Shown here one piece after another: positions 52,455-63,573 of a stretch of 64,000 nt of DNA. The first letter of the stretch is position 1; each line of letters opens with the position of its first letter. Source of the DNA: Xenophilus sp. Marseille-Q4582. Lineage in GTDB: Bacteria; Pseudomonadota; Gammaproteobacteria; Burkholderiales; Burkholderiaceae_C. The stretch spans positions 1-64,000 of the forward strand of contig NZ_CAKAKO010000007.1 of assembly GCF_916700565.1 (NCBI RefSeq), written 5' to 3'. The notes under the pieces are model-generated. The model saw only the letters and a list, made by a program, of their open reading frames with translations, was not told the DNA's origin and made no database searches. The position numbers and the translations under genes are program-made.

Positions 52455-53608
52455 GGTGTCTCCGGGGGGGTGATGGGGGGCGTGGGCACCTGGTGGCGTG
52501 CGTTGTGTTCTCCCAGGCGCGGCGCGACGCCTTGCACCTGCGGCCGGCTGCCGTCGATGCACAGCGGCATCGCGGTGAGGGAGAAGTCGGCGCCGGGCAC
52601 CGGCGCCAGCATCCCCAGCGCCTGCACCTGCGGATGCGCCAGCGCCTCGGGCACCGAATGCACCGGCGCGCAGGGCACGCCGGCCGCCTCGAAGCGCTCG
52701 CTCCACGCGGCCCGCGTGCGCGTGCGCAGGATCGGTGCCAGTTGCTCGAACAGCGTCGCCTTGTGTGCCAGGCGGGCACGGTTGGTGGCGAAGCGCTCAT
52801 CGCCGATCCACTCCGGCCGCTCCAGCGCGTGGGCCAGCTTGGCGAACAGGCGGTCGTTGCCGCAGCAGATCAGCAGCGGCCCGTCGGCGGTGTCGAAGGC
52901 CTCATAGGGCACGAAGCCGGGATGACCGGAGCGATGCCGCTGCGGCAGCCGCCCCTCGTTGGCCCAGGCATCGCCCTTCTGCGCGTTCCAGGCCAGCGCG
53001 GTCTCCAGCAGCGAGGTGCTCAGCAGGCCGCCGCGTCCGGTGCGCTCGCGCCGGTGCAGCAGCGCCAGCACGCCGATCACCAGCCACATGCCCGAGCCCT
53101 GGTCGCACATCGAGGCGCCGGAGCGCATCGGCGGGTCGCCCTCGCCGCCGTTGGTGCTCGACAGGCCGCTGAAGGCCTGCAGCAGCGGCTCGTAGCCGGG
53201 CCGCATGGCCATCGGGCCGGTGGCGCCGAAGGCCGAGATCTCGCCGTAGATCAGCCGCGGGTGGCGCGCGCACAGGGTCTGGCCGTCGATGCCCAGCGCC
53301 CCGGGCACGCCGGGCCGCAGGTTGTGGATGAAGACGTCGGCCTGCGCCGCAAGCCGGTCGAGGTGCGCACGGCCGGCCTCCGTCTTGAGGTCCAGCGCGA
53401 CCGACTGCTTGCCGCGGTTGAAGATGTGGAAGTTGAGCGCGTCGCCGTGGCGGAAGGCCGGGCCCATGCGGCGCGCGTCGTCGCCGCCCTCGGTGCGCTC
53501 GACCTTGACCACCTCGGCGCCCAGGTCGGCCAGGATCGCGCCGGCGAAGGGGCCGGCCAGCACCTGGCCCAGCTCCAGCACGCGCACGCCTTCAAGCACG
53601 CCCGCCAT
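52451..53608 (-). CDS. class III (CaiB/BaiF) CoA transferase
   Basis: A 385-aa family III CoA transferase that moves CoA between acyl groups. Motifs: VLELGQVLAGPFAGAILADL, the family DLK segment SVALDLKTEAGRAHL, FIHNLRPGVPGALGI and YGEISAFGATGPMAMRPGYE; the expected catalytic Asp falls in the DQGSGMWL region. It begins the operon that runs CoA transferase - Bug receptor - AtuA-like - GhrA-like. It is divergent from a LysR gene that probably activates it. Confidence 0.92.
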   Translation of the reverse strand: MAGVLEGVRVLELGQVLAGPFAGAILADLGAEVVKVERTEGGDDARRMGPAFRHGDALNFHIFNRGKQSVALDLKTEAGRAHLDRLAAQADVFIHNLRPGVPGALGIDGQTLCARHPRLIYGEISAFGATGPMAMRPGYEPLLQAFSGLSSTNGGEGDPPMRSGASMCDQGSGMWLVIGVLALLHRRERTGRGGLLSTSLLETALAWNAQKGDAWANEGRLPQRHRSGHPGFVPYEAFDTADGPLLICCGNDRLFAKLAHALERPEWIGDERFATNRARLAHKATLFEQLAPILRTRTRAAWSERFEAAGVPCAPVHSVPEALAHPQVQALGMLAPVPGADFSLTAMPLCIDGSRPQVQGVAPRLGEHNARHQVPTPPITPPETP

Positions 53609-53666
53609 GTCGGTTCTCCATCGGTCTGTCTCCTGATCTGGCGGCCAGTCTAGGCAAGGGGATCTG

Positions 53667-53698
53667 ATCTGTGAATCGCTACATTTCTATATCTGTGA
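53667..53698. promoter_or_regulatory. direct repeats in the LysR/CoA-transferase intergenic region
   Basis: ATCTGTGA occurs at 53667-53674 and 53691-53698, 24 bp apart. The second copy sits in the dyad TATC-TGT-GATA (53690-53700). This AT-richer 111-bp region separates the divergent genes, so these are candidate LysR binding sites. Confidence 0.4.
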
Positions 53699-53719
53699 TA
53701 ACTCCTGCGGATCAATGAC

Positions 53720-54649
53720 ATGCGCATCGACCTCAACATGCGGCAGCTCGAAGCCTTCGTGCGCGTGGCGGAGTGCGGCAGCTTCCGGCAGGCCGCGCAG
53801 CAACTCGGCCAGTCGCAGCCCGCGCTCAGCGGCGCCATCCGGCGCGCCGAGCAGACGCTGGGCGCGCGCCTGTTCGACCGCGACACGCGCCACGTGCGCA
53901 TCACGGCCGTCGGGCAGGAGCTGCTGCCCATCGCGCGCCGCATCCTGCGCGACTTCGACGATGCGCTGGGCGACCTGGGCGAGTTCATGGCCGGGCGCAG
54001 CGGCTGCGTGACGGTGACGGCCCTGCCGTCCATCAGCGTCGCGCTGGCGGTGCGCGCGGCCGCCGCATTCATGCGCACGCATCCGCAGGTGCGCTTCGCG
54101 CTGACCGAGGCGCCGGCCGACCTGCTGCTGACCGCGGTGGAGGAAGGCCGCGCCGACCTCGGCCTGAGCGTGCGCCCGGCGCCGCAGCAGCGCCTGCGCT
54201 ACCAGCACCTGCTCGACGATGCCTTCGTGCTGGTATGCCGCCGCGACGACCCGCTGGCCGCGCGCCGGTCCGTGCCCTGGTCGGTGTTCGCCACCCGCCC
54301 GTGCATCGTCAGCGCGCCGCACAGCAGCATCCGGGCGATGACGGACGCGGCCTTCCTGCGCCTGCGCAGGCCGGTGCGGCCGGTGCTGGAGTTTCCCAGC
54401 GTGGCGGCCTGCGGCGCGATGGTGAGCGGCGGGCTCGGTATCACCGCCCTGCCGCGGCTGGCGCTCCAATTGGTGGACATGGCCGCTCTGGCGACCGTGC
54501 CGCTGGTGCAGCCGACCGTGTCGCGGCCGATCGGCATCGTCACGCGCATCGGCCGTTCGCTGTCGCCCGCGAGCCGGGCCTTCATGGCCGGCCTGCAGGC
54601 CGAGGCTCAATCGCCCGGCCGCGGCAGTTCCGCCCCCTCTGCCACCTGA
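53720..54649 (+). CDS. LysR-family regulator of the CoA-transferase operon
   Basis: A 309-aa LysR protein. The HTH region is LNMRQLEAFVRVAECGSFRQ with AQQLGQSQPALSGAIRRAEQ; the effector domain starts near residue 92 (GCVTVTALPSISVALAVRAA). It is divergent from the CoA-transferase operon across 111 bp containing a repeated ATCTGTGA. The likely inducer is the acid bound by the Bug receptor or its CoA ester. Confidence 0.93.
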   Translation: MRIDLNMRQLEAFVRVAECGSFRQAAQQLGQSQPALSGAIRRAEQTLGARLFDRDTRHVRITAVGQELLPIARRILRDFDDALGDLGEFMAGRSGCVTVTALPSISVALAVRAAAAFMRTHPQVRFALTEAPADLLLTAVEEGRADLGLSVRPAPQQRLRYQHLLDDAFVLVCRRDDPLAARRSVPWSVFATRPCIVSAPHSSIRAMTDAAFLRLRRPVRPVLEFPSVAACGAMVSGGLGITALPRLALQLVDMAALATVPLVQPTVSRPIGIVTRIGRSLSPASRAFMAGLQAEAQSPGRGSSAPSAT

Positions 54650-54694
54650 TCGCCCGGCGCGGGGAGCCGTTCCCCACCGCGCCGCCGATCGTCG

Positions 54695-55618
54695 TCATGC
54701 CCCGGTTCTGCGGGCACGACGACGGCGCCACGCTCGCGCCAGCACACCCAGGCCCCCGAAGAACGGCACGGCCACCACCGCCCAGGGCAGCGCGGCCGCG
54801 ACGAAGGTGATGACAGCGGCGGCGCTGTCGGCCAGGGTCTCGCCGGCCTGCTCCCACGCGCGCGCGATGGGGTTGGAGCCGCCGCCGCTGACCACGCGCC
54901 GCTCGGCGCGGAACTCGATGTCGATCTGCTGCATGCGCGTGCGCGACTGCAGGGCCTTGAGCTGCGCGGCATGGCTGTCCAGTTCGGCCTGGGTCTGCGT
55001 GAGCGTGCGCTGGATCTCCAGCAGGTCCTTCAGCGCGCGCTGCGCATCGGGCCGCGCGAGCAGCGCGCGCAGGCTGTCGCGGAATTCGGTGCGGTTGCGG
55101 ATGTGGGCCTGCACGTCGATCACCTGCGCCGTGAGGTCCTCGCTGTGCGTGTCCTGCTGCACGATGGCACCGCCGCCCTGCAGGGCGCCCAGCAACTGGT
55201 CCACATCTTCGGGCGCCACGCGCAGCGACAGGCTGGCGCCGGCCGCCTGGCGCGGCGTTTCCTGCCGCAGCGAGGCCGTGAGCAATTCGCAGCGCAGCGT
55301 GCCGCATTGCGCGCGCACCTTCTCCCACAGCGTGGGCAGTTGATCGCCCGGGCTTTCGACGGTGAGCATCTGCCGCACGGCGATGTGGCGCTCCACGGCG
55401 GCGGTCTCGGCCGACGCGTCGGCCTGCGCGCCGCCGCGCTGCAGTTGCAGGGCAGTCGGCGCGGGCGCAGCCGGCATGACGGCCTCGGCCATCGCGGCCT
55501 CGGTGGACGGCCCCGGCGCCTGGCCGCAAGCGGCGAGCGCCAACGAGAGCGCCAGCAGCAGACCGGCCGAGAGAGGGCGCGCGGCCGTCCGGTGATTCCA
55601 TTTCCTGTGCATGACCAT
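54695..55618 (-). CDS. DUF4349 lipoprotein
   Basis: A protein of about 307 aa. The lipoprotein signal GLLLALSLALAACGQ ends in lipobox LAA-C. A periplasmic region with a coiled-coil stretch (EIQRTLTQTQAELDSHAAQL) follows, then a C-terminal membrane helix (AAAVITFVAAALPWAVVAVP) and a basic tail. This is the DUF4349 layout; the function is unknown. Starts at 55618 and 55612 are both possible. It follows liuD on the same strand after 112 bp. Confidence 0.82.
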   Translation of the reverse strand: MVMHRKWNHRTAARPLSAGLLLALSLALAACGQAPGPSTEAAMAEAVMPAAPAPTALQLQRGGAQADASAETAAVERHIAVRQMLTVESPGDQLPTLWEKVRAQCGTLRCELLTASLRQETPRQAAGASLSLRVAPEDVDQLLGALQGGGAIVQQDTHSEDLTAQVIDVQAHIRNRTEFRDSLRALLARPDAQRALKDLLEIQRTLTQTQAELDSHAAQLKALQSRTRMQQIDIEFRAERRVVSGGGSNPIARAWEQAGETLADSAAAVITFVAAALPWAVVAVPFFGGLGVLARAWRRRRARRTGA

Positions 55619-55730
55619 CGTTCCAGAGGGAGTGAAGACCCCCCTGATACGGTACAGCGCCAGGAATGGGGTCAAGGCCTCTCGCGAACGATGGCCAGAA
55701 CGGCTGCGGCAGGCGTTCGCCCGCCGCCCG

Positions 55731-57759
<2,029 letters not shown>

Positions 57760-57767
<8 letters not shown>

Positions 57768-57885
57768 GGCGGGTCTCCGCGGTGAAATCGCCTCGGCAGG
57801 CTGCGCCTGCCAGGCAATTTGGCTGCGCCGCTGCGCCGCTGCGCGGCTGGTCACCGCGATTGGCGATCAGGATCTTCTTGAACAC
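57760..57885 (-). other. 41-codon upstream ORF copying the liuD N-terminus
   Basis: A GTG at 57885 with an excellent AAGGAG (57892-57897) opens MFKKILIANRGD, identical to LiuD through residue 11. It then diverges and ends at TAA (57760-57762), five bases past the true liuD ATG. It begins 17 bases after the DUF4126 stop. It looks like the ancestral liuD start left by a rearrangement. Ribosomes ending here could reinitiate at the real start, giving translational coupling. Confidence 0.6.
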
Positions 57886-57901
57886 ATCGGTCTCCTTGAA
57901 T

Positions 57902-58630
57902 TCAGGACGTGGGGGCCGCGGACGTGCTCCCACCAAAAAATGCTTTCAGCTTGCGCAGCACCCCGCGCAGGAACTTCCACAGCACGATCAGCAGCGCCAC
58001 CGACACGATCAGCATCAGCCCCAGCGCGATGCCGAAGGCGATGGGATGCTGCGTGGCCAGCCACACCACGCCGACCACCAGCCCGTCCTCGAACAGCGAG
58101 GCCAGCCAGTTGGAAAAGGGCTCGGGCGAGGTGTTGATGGCCGCGCGCGCGGTGGCCTTGGTGGCAAAGGAGGTGGCGGCCAGCGAGCCGCCCAGCAGGC
58201 CCGCGGCCAGGCCCCACACGGCGTTGTCGCCGCCGAACACGCCGGCCGCCAGCAGCGCACCGCCCGGAATGCGGATCACGCTGTTCACCGAATCCCACAG
58301 GCTGTCGAGCCAGGGCACCTTGTCGGCAAAGAACTCCACCACCAGCATGAAGCCGCTCACGGCCAGCACCACCGGATGCGCCAGCAGCTGCAGGCCGCCG
58401 GGCAGCGCCAGCCAGTCGGCCGCGCCCATGGCGCCGACCAGGAACACCACCGCATAGAGCCGGAAGCCGCTGGCCCAGCCCAGTGCGCCCGCCAGCGCCA
58501 GCAGGGCGGGCAGGTCCATCCCCGCGATCGCCCGGCTCGCCTGCTGGCCGGCCGCCTGCGCCGCATCGGCCAGCGCGGGGTCCGCATGCAAGCCCAGGCG
58601 GTGCAGCCACTGGATGAAAGCGTCGATCAT
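57902..58630 (-). CDS. DUF4126 membrane protein
   Basis: A 242-aa protein with several predicted helices (MDLPALLALAGALGWASGFR, PVVLAVSGFMLVVEFFADKV, AFGIALGLMLIVSVALLIVL). ADKVPWLDSLWDSVNSVIRI is the DUF4126 hallmark. The function is unknown; DUF4126 proteins are inner-membrane proteins found in many operons. It lies between liuC and liuD on the same strand, an unusual position, and is probably co-transcribed with them. Confidence 0.85.
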   Translation of the reverse strand: MIDAFIQWLHRLGLHADPALADAAQAAGQQASRAIAGMDLPALLALAGALGWASGFRLYAVVFLVGAMGAADWLALPGGLQLLAHPVVLAVSGFMLVVEFFADKVPWLDSLWDSVNSVIRIPGGALLAAGVFGGDNAVWGLAAGLLGGSLAATSFATKATARAAINTSPEPFSNWLASLFEDGLVVGVVWLATQHPIAFGIALGLMLIVSVALLIVLWKFLRGVLRKLKAFFGGSTSAAPTS

Positions 58631-58695
58631 GGTCAGGGTCCCTGCGGAGGGTCAGGACGCCATGATGCGCGGTGAAGCCGCAGGCATGGCGAGGC

Positions 58696-59487
58696 TCAGC
58701 GCGCCAGCCATGACGGCTTGCGCTTCTCGAGGAAGGACTTCAGGCCTTCGCGGCCTTCCTCGCCCGCGCGCAAGGTGGCGATGCGCACCACGGTCTCGTG
58801 GTTCAGTGCCTCGGTGATAGGCTGTCCCGCCACGTCGCGCCACAGGCGCTTGCTTTCCCCCACTGCACCAGGCGCGGCGGCCAGGAGGTTCCTGAGCACT
58901 TCGTCCACCTTGGTGTCCAGCGCGTCGGCCGCGACCACCTCGTGCACGAAGCCGATGCGGTGCGCCTCGGCGGCGCCGAAGCGCTCGGCCGTGAGGAAGT
59001 AGCGCTGCGCGGCGCGCGCGCCCATGGCGCGGATCACATAAGGACTGATGGTCGCGGGGATGAGGCCGATCTTCACTTCGCTCAGGCAGAAGTGCGCCGT
59101 GTCGGCCGCGATGGCCACGTCGCACACCGACACCAGGCCCATGCCGCCCGCGTATACGTCGCCCTGGATGCGCGCGATGACCGGCAGGCGGCTCTGCTCC
59201 AGCGTGCGCAGCATGCGCGGCAGGCCGGCGGCGTCCTGCAGGTTCTCATCGTGCGTGTACTCGGCGGCCTTCTTCATCCAGTTGAGGTTGGCGCCGGCGC
59301 AGAAGGCCGGGCCGCGCCCGCCCAGCACCACAGCGCGCACGCCGGGCGTGGTCTCGGCCTGCGTCACCGCATCGCCCAGTTCGCGGATGAACACGTCGTC
59401 GATGGCGTTGCGCATCTCGGGGCGGTTGAGCCAGATGCGGGCCACGGCGCCGTCGAGCACCAGTTCGAGGGTGGTGAAATCAGTCAT
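58696..59487 (-). CDS. liuC: methylglutaconyl-CoA hydratase / enoyl-CoA hydratase
   Basis: A 263-aa crotonase. The oxyanion-hole motifs are AVVLGGRGPAFCAGANLNWM and IQGDVYAGGMGLVSVCDVAI, with the downstream FCLSEVKIGLIPATISPYV segment holding the usual catalytic Glu. It hydrates 3-methylglutaconyl-CoA to HMG-CoA, the step after LiuBD. The assignment comes from its place between the two carboxylase genes. Its ATG overlaps the dinB stop (59484-59487). Confidence 0.88.
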   Translation of the reverse strand: MTDFTTLELVLDGAVARIWLNRPEMRNAIDDVFIRELGDAVTQAETTPGVRAVVLGGRGPAFCAGANLNWMKKAAEYTHDENLQDAAGLPRMLRTLEQSRLPVIARIQGDVYAGGMGLVSVCDVAIAADTAHFCLSEVKIGLIPATISPYVIRAMGARAAQRYFLTAERFGAAEAHRIGFVHEVVAADALDTKVDEVLRNLLAAAPGAVGESKRLWRDVAGQPITEALNHETVVRIATLRAGEEGREGLKSFLEKRKPSWLAR

Positions 59488-59993
59488 GCGGAGGCTGCCT
59501 CCTGTTGCAGCAGTCGGACCCAGTCCAGTTCGGGCGATTTCAGACCCAGCGCCGTGAGCGCGGCGGTGAGCTGGCCCCGGTGGTGGGTCGCGTGGTTGAA
59601 CACATGGCCCAGGGTGGGCGTGAAGGGCAGGCGCACCAGCTCGCCATTGCCGCGCGTGTAGTGCAGTTCGCCGTCGAAGCGCTCGGCCGTCAGCGCCTGG
59701 ACCCAGGGCTGCCAGCGCGGCACATCGGCCTGCAGGGCGGCCACCAGCGGCTCACGCTCGGCATGCGGCACGGCGTCGAGCGCGATGCGCGGTGACTGCC
59801 CGAGCGCGAAACGCGACCACCAGATGCCGTCGGTCACGAGCAGGTGGCTCACTGTGCCGTGCACGGAGCCGAAGAACAGGCCGCAGTCGCGGTGCCACTG
59901 CGCGTCTTCCAGGCCTGCCAGCGCGCTCAGCAGGCGCTGCGTGGCCCACGCGTGGTAGCGCGCCAGGCCGGCGAAATAGGTGCGCAGGTCCAC
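59484..59993 (-). CDS. DinB-family protein
   Basis: A 169-aa four-helix DinB/YfiT-like protein. The metal His residues are in LARYHAWATQRLL near the start, VSHLLVTDG and HVFNHATHHRGQLTAALTAL, the classical DinB HxxxH. The start is a GTG at 59993 with GAGG eight bases upstream; it lies ten bases after the liuB stop. DinB proteins use a metal with bacillithiol/glutathione-like thiol chemistry or have damage-linked roles. A role within leucine degradation is not known. Confidence 0.85.
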   Translation of the reverse strand: MDLRTYFAGLARYHAWATQRLLSALAGLEDAQWHRDCGLFFGSVHGTVSHLLVTDGIWWSRFALGQSPRIALDAVPHAEREPLVAALQADVPRWQPWVQALTAERFDGELHYTRGNGELVRLPFTPTLGHVFNHATHHRGQLTAALTALGLKSPELDWVRLLQQEAASA

Positions 59994-60003
59994 GGCCCGC
60001 GCC

Positions 60004-61617
60004 TCACATGCGGAACACGCCGAACTTCGGCTCGGGAATGGGCGCATGCCGCGCCGCCGCCAGCCCCAGCGCCAGCACGCGGCGCGTGTCGGCCGGGTCG
60101 ATGATGCCGTCGTCCCACAGGCGCGCGGTCGCGTAGTACGGGTGGCCCTGGTCCTCGTACTGCTGGCGGATGGGTGCTTTGAAGGCCTCTTCCTCCTCGG
60201 CCGACCACTGGCCGCCCCTGGCCTCGATGCCGTCGCGCTTGACGGTGGCCAGCACGCTCGCGGCCTGCTCGCCGCCCATCACGCTGATGCGCGCGTTGGG
60301 CCACATCCAGAGGAAGCGCGGGCTGTACGCGCGGCCGCACATGCCGTAGTTGCCGGCGCCGAAGCTGCCGCCGATGATGACCGTGAACTTGGGCACGTTG
60401 GCCGTGGCCACGGCCGTCACCATCTTGGCACCGTGGCGCGCGATGCCTTCGTTCTCGTACTTGCGGCCCACCATGAAGCCGGTGATGTTCTGCAGGAAGA
60501 CCAGCGGGATCTTGCGCTGGCCGCACAGCTCGATGAAGTGCGCGCCCTTCTGCGCCGACTCACTGAACAGGATGCCGTTGTTGGCGACGATGCCCACGGG
60601 CATGCCCTCGATCTCGGCAAAGCCGCACACCAGCGTGGCGCCGTAGCGGGCCTTGAACTCGTGGAACTCGCTGCCGTCGACGATGCGCGCGATGATCTCG
60701 CGCACGTCGAAGGGCTTGCGCGTGTCGGTGGGGATCACGCCATACAGCTCCTCGGCCGCGAAGAGCGGCGCACGCGGCGGGTTGACCGGAATGCGTTGGG
60801 CCTGGGTCGCACGCGCATTGAGATTCGCCACCGCCTGGCGCGCCAGCGCCAGCGCATGCAGGTCGTTCTGCGCCAGGTGGTCGGCCACGCCCGACAGGCG
60901 CGTGTGCACGTCGCCACCGCCCAGGTCCTCGGCCGTCACCACCTCGCCCGTGGCCGCCTTCACCAGCGGCGGGCCGCCCAGGAAGATGGTGCCCTGGTTC
61001 TTGACGATGATGGACTCGTCGCTCATCGCCGGCACGTAGGCGCCGCCGGCCGTGCACGAGCCCATGACCACCGCGATCTGCGCGATGCCCTCGGCGCTCA
61101 TGTTGGCCTGGTTGTAGAAGATGCGGCCGAAATGCTCGCGGTCGGGGAAGACCTCGTCCTGGTTCGGCAGGTTGGCGCCGCCCGAATCGACCAGGTAGAT
61201 GCAGGGCAGGCGGTTCTGCGCGGCGATCTCCTGCGCGCGCAGGTGCTTCTTCACGGTCATCGGGTAGTAGGTGCCGCCCTTCACGGTGGCGTCGTTGCAC
61301 ACGATCAGGCAGTCGACCCCGCTCACGCGGCCGATGCCGGCGATCAGCCCGGCGCCGGGCGCCGCACCGTCGTACATGCCGTGCGCGGCCAGTGGCGAGA
61401 GTTCGAGGAAAGGCGTGCCCGGGTCCAGCAGTTGGTTCACGCGCTCGCGCGGCAGCAGCTTGCCGCGCGCCGTGTGCTTGGCGCGCGCCGCCTCGCCACC
61501 TCCCTGCGCCACGCGCTCGAACTGCACGCGCAGGTCGTCGACCAGCGCGCGCATGGCGGCGGCGTTGGCCTGGAAGTCGGCCGATCGCGGATTGAGTTGG
61601 GTGGCCAGTGCCGTCAT
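60004..61617 (-). CDS. liuB: methylcrotonyl-CoA carboxylase carboxyltransferase subunit
   Basis: A 537-aa carboxyltransferase that passes carboxybiotin CO2 to 3-methylcrotonyl-CoA. MccB hallmarks are [60 protein letters not shown] and [19 protein letters not shown]. It heads the liuB-dinB-liuC-DUF4126-liuD run. Isovaleryl-CoA dehydrogenase (liuA) is not in the window; it may lie beyond the acyl-CoA synthetase at the right edge. Confidence 0.93.
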   Translation of the reverse strand: MTALATQLNPRSADFQANAAAMRALVDDLRVQFERVAQGGGEAARAKHTARGKLLPRERVNQLLDPGTPFLELSPLAAHGMYDGAAPGAGLIAGIGRVSGVDCLIVCNDATVKGGTYYPMTVKKHLRAQEIAAQNRLPCIYLVDSGGANLPNQDEVFPDREHFGRIFYNQANMSAEGIAQIAVVMGSCTAGGAYVPAMSDESIIVKNQGTIFLGGPPLVKAATGEVVTAEDLGGGDVHTRLSGVADHLAQNDLHALALARQAVANLNARATQAQRIPVNPPRAPLFAAEELYGVIPTDTRKPFDVREIIARIVDGSEFHEFKARYGATLVCGFAEIEGMPVGIVANNGILFSESAQKGAHFIELCGQRKIPLVFLQNITGFMVGRKYENEGIARHGAKMVTAVATANVPKFTVIIGGSFGAGNYGMCGRAYSPRFLWMWPNARISVMGGEQAASVLATVKRDGIEARGGQWSAEEEEAFKAPIRQQYEDQGHPYYATARLWDDGIIDPADTRRVLALGLAAARHAPIPEPKFGVFRM

Positions 61618-61706
61618 GGCTTGATGTTCCTTTGCTGTGTGTCCGTGGGGCCGGCGGCCGCCGGGCTTAAGCTCGGGGCAAAAGTCCCCGGGGAGCGCCG
61701 CCCACC

Positions 61707-63440
61707 ATGCATACCGTCGAAACCGTCCTGCTCGTGCTCATGCTGGGGGCCCTGAGCGGGATCGCGGCGCGCTACGTGCGCGCCATCCCGCTGCCCCTGA
61801 TCCAGATCGCGCTCGGTGCCCTGCTCTCGTGGCCGCGCCACGGGCTGCACATCGCCTTCGATCCGGAGCTGTTCCTGCTGCTGTTCATCCCGCCGCTGCT
61901 GTTTGCCGACGGCTGGCGCATCCCGAAGCGCGAGTTCTTCGCGCTGTGGCGCCCCATCCTGCGGCTGGCGCTGGGGCTGGTGCTGTTCACGGTGATCGGC
62001 CTGGGCTATCTGATCCACTGGCTGATCCCGGAGATCCCGCTCACCGTGGCCTTCGCGCTGGCGGCCGTGGTCTCGCCCACCGACGCGGTGGCCGTGTCGG
62101 CCATCACGCGCAACCTGGGCATGCCGGTCAAGACCATGCACATCCTCGAAGGCGAGTCGCTGCTCAACGACGCCTCGGGCCTGGTCGCCCTCAAGTTCGC
62201 CGTCGCCGCCACGCTCACGGGCCTGTTCTCGTGGACCGAGGCGGCCCAGGAGTTCCTGTGGATCGCCATCGGCGGCCTGGGCGCGGGGGCGCTGATCGGC
62301 TGGGGCTTTGCGCGCCTGCGGGCCGTGGTCACGCGACGCGTGGGCGACGTGGCGGCCACGCAGATGGTGCTGCTGCTCCTGCTCATGCCCTTTGCCGCCT
62401 ATCTGCTGGCCGAGCGCATCGGCGTCTCGGGCATCCTGGCGGCGGTGGCGGCCGGCATCACGACCAACTTCGCCGACCTGGACCGCGGCGCCTACGTCAC
62501 GGAGCGCATGCAGACCGCGGCGACCTGGACGCTGGTGGAATCGTCCTTCAACGGCGCCATCTTCCTGCTGCTGGGGCTGCAGCTGCCGTCCATCCTGGGC
62601 TCGATGGACGAATACCGGCACCACGGCGCCTGGACCCTGCTGGGCTACGTGGTCGCGATCAGCACCGCCTTGCTGCTGCTGCGCTGGGTCTGGCTCATGC
62701 TGGGCGTGCGCCGCAGCCTGGCCCGCGCGCACCGCACGGGCCGGATGGCCGAGCCGCCCTCGCCGCTGCTGCAGCTGGCGACCACGCTGGCCGGCATCCG
62801 CGGCGCGGTGACGCTGGCCGGCGCGCTGTCGGTCCCGCTGCTCATGCACGACGGCCAGCCCTTCCCGGCCCGCGAGCTGCTGGTCTTCCTGGCCACGGGC
62901 GTCATCCTGTTCACGCTGGCGGTGGGCAGCATCGGCCTGCCCTGGGTGCTGCGGCACCTGCCGGCGCCGGGCGAGCCGGCCTCGGCCTTCGAGGAACGGC
63001 AGGCGCGCCTCGCGGCCTGCCAGGCGGCCATCGCGCGGCTGGTGCCCGACCCCGAGGTACTGGCGCGCCATGAAGACGACCCTGCCTGGCTGGCCCAGTA
63101 CCAGGAGGTCTCGGGCCGGCTCACGCAGGACTACCGCAAGCGCATCGACCTGCTGGACGACGGCAGTGCCGTGACCACGCCCGAGGCGCAGGCCGAAACG
63201 CCCGAGGTCCGCCGGCAGCGCCGCCTGCGCTACGTGATGGAGCTGGAACTGCGCCTGCGCTGCCTGCATGCCGAGCGCGACACGCTGTATGCCGAGCGGC
63301 ACGCGCACCGCATCAACGACGAATCGCTGCGCAGCCTGGTGCAGGAACTGGACCTGTCCGAGACCTCGCTGCGCAAGCGGCTGGCGGTGGCGAAGCAGGC
63401 CGCGGGGCTGCAGGCGAGCGCGGCGGGGCACGGGCATTGA
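61707..63440 (+). CDS. Na+/H+ antiporter, CPA1 family
   Basis: A 577-aa monovalent cation:proton antiporter (NhaP/YjcE type) with about 12 helices (the first is [20 protein letters not shown]). Conserved motifs are [20 protein letters not shown] and [20 protein letters not shown] (ND motif). The C-terminal 130 residues are cytoplasmic and charged, as in regulated CPA1 proteins. It is divergent from liuB across 89 bp and appears unrelated to leucine degradation. Confidence 0.92.
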   Translation: MHTVETVLLVLMLGALSGIAARYVRAIPLPLIQIALGALLSWPRHGLHIAFDPELFLLLFIPPLLFADGWRIPKREFFALWRPILRLALGLVLFTVIGLGYLIHWLIPEIPLTVAFALAAVVSPTDAVAVSAITRNLGMPVKTMHILEGESLLNDASGLVALKFAVAATLTGLFSWTEAAQEFLWIAIGGLGAGALIGWGFARLRAVVTRRVGDVAATQMVLLLLLMPFAAYLLAERIGVSGILAAVAAGITTNFADLDRGAYVTERMQTAATWTLVESSFNGAIFLLLGLQLPSILGSMDEYRHHGAWTLLGYVVAISTALLLLRWVWLMLGVRRSLARAHRTGRMAEPPSPLLQLATTLAGIRGAVTLAGALSVPLLMHDGQPFPARELLVFLATGVILFTLAVGSIGLPWVLRHLPAPGEPASAFEERQARLAACQAAIARLVPDPEVLARHEDDPAWLAQYQEVSGRLTQDYRKRIDLLDDGSAVTTPEAQAETPEVRRQRRLRYVMELELRLRCLHAERDTLYAERHAHRINDESLRSLVQELDLSETSLRKRLAVAKQAAGLQASAAGHGH

Positions 63441-63466
63441 GGCCCCGCCACACACGGCGAATGGCT

Positions 63467-63564
63467 CAGGGCACCCGGGGAACTGGCTCTGCCAGGCCTC
63501 TGGGTGCGGCCCCCTCCACGCCGAAGGCGCCAGAGAAGGGGGAGCCGCGAAGCGGCCTGGGGGA
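63467..63564 (-). repeat. dispersed intergenic repeat, copy 3 (inverted)
   Basis: In reverse complement this matches the copy at 11402-11520 almost throughout: CAGGCCGCTTCGCGGCTCCC, CGCACCCAGAGGCCTGGCAG and the following AGCCAGTTCC-CGGGTGCCCTG. It carries the same short hairpins. It fills the convergent gap between the antiporter and the acyl-CoA synthetase, where it could act as a bidirectional terminator. Confidence 0.75.
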
Positions 63565-63573
63565 TGCTTCATG

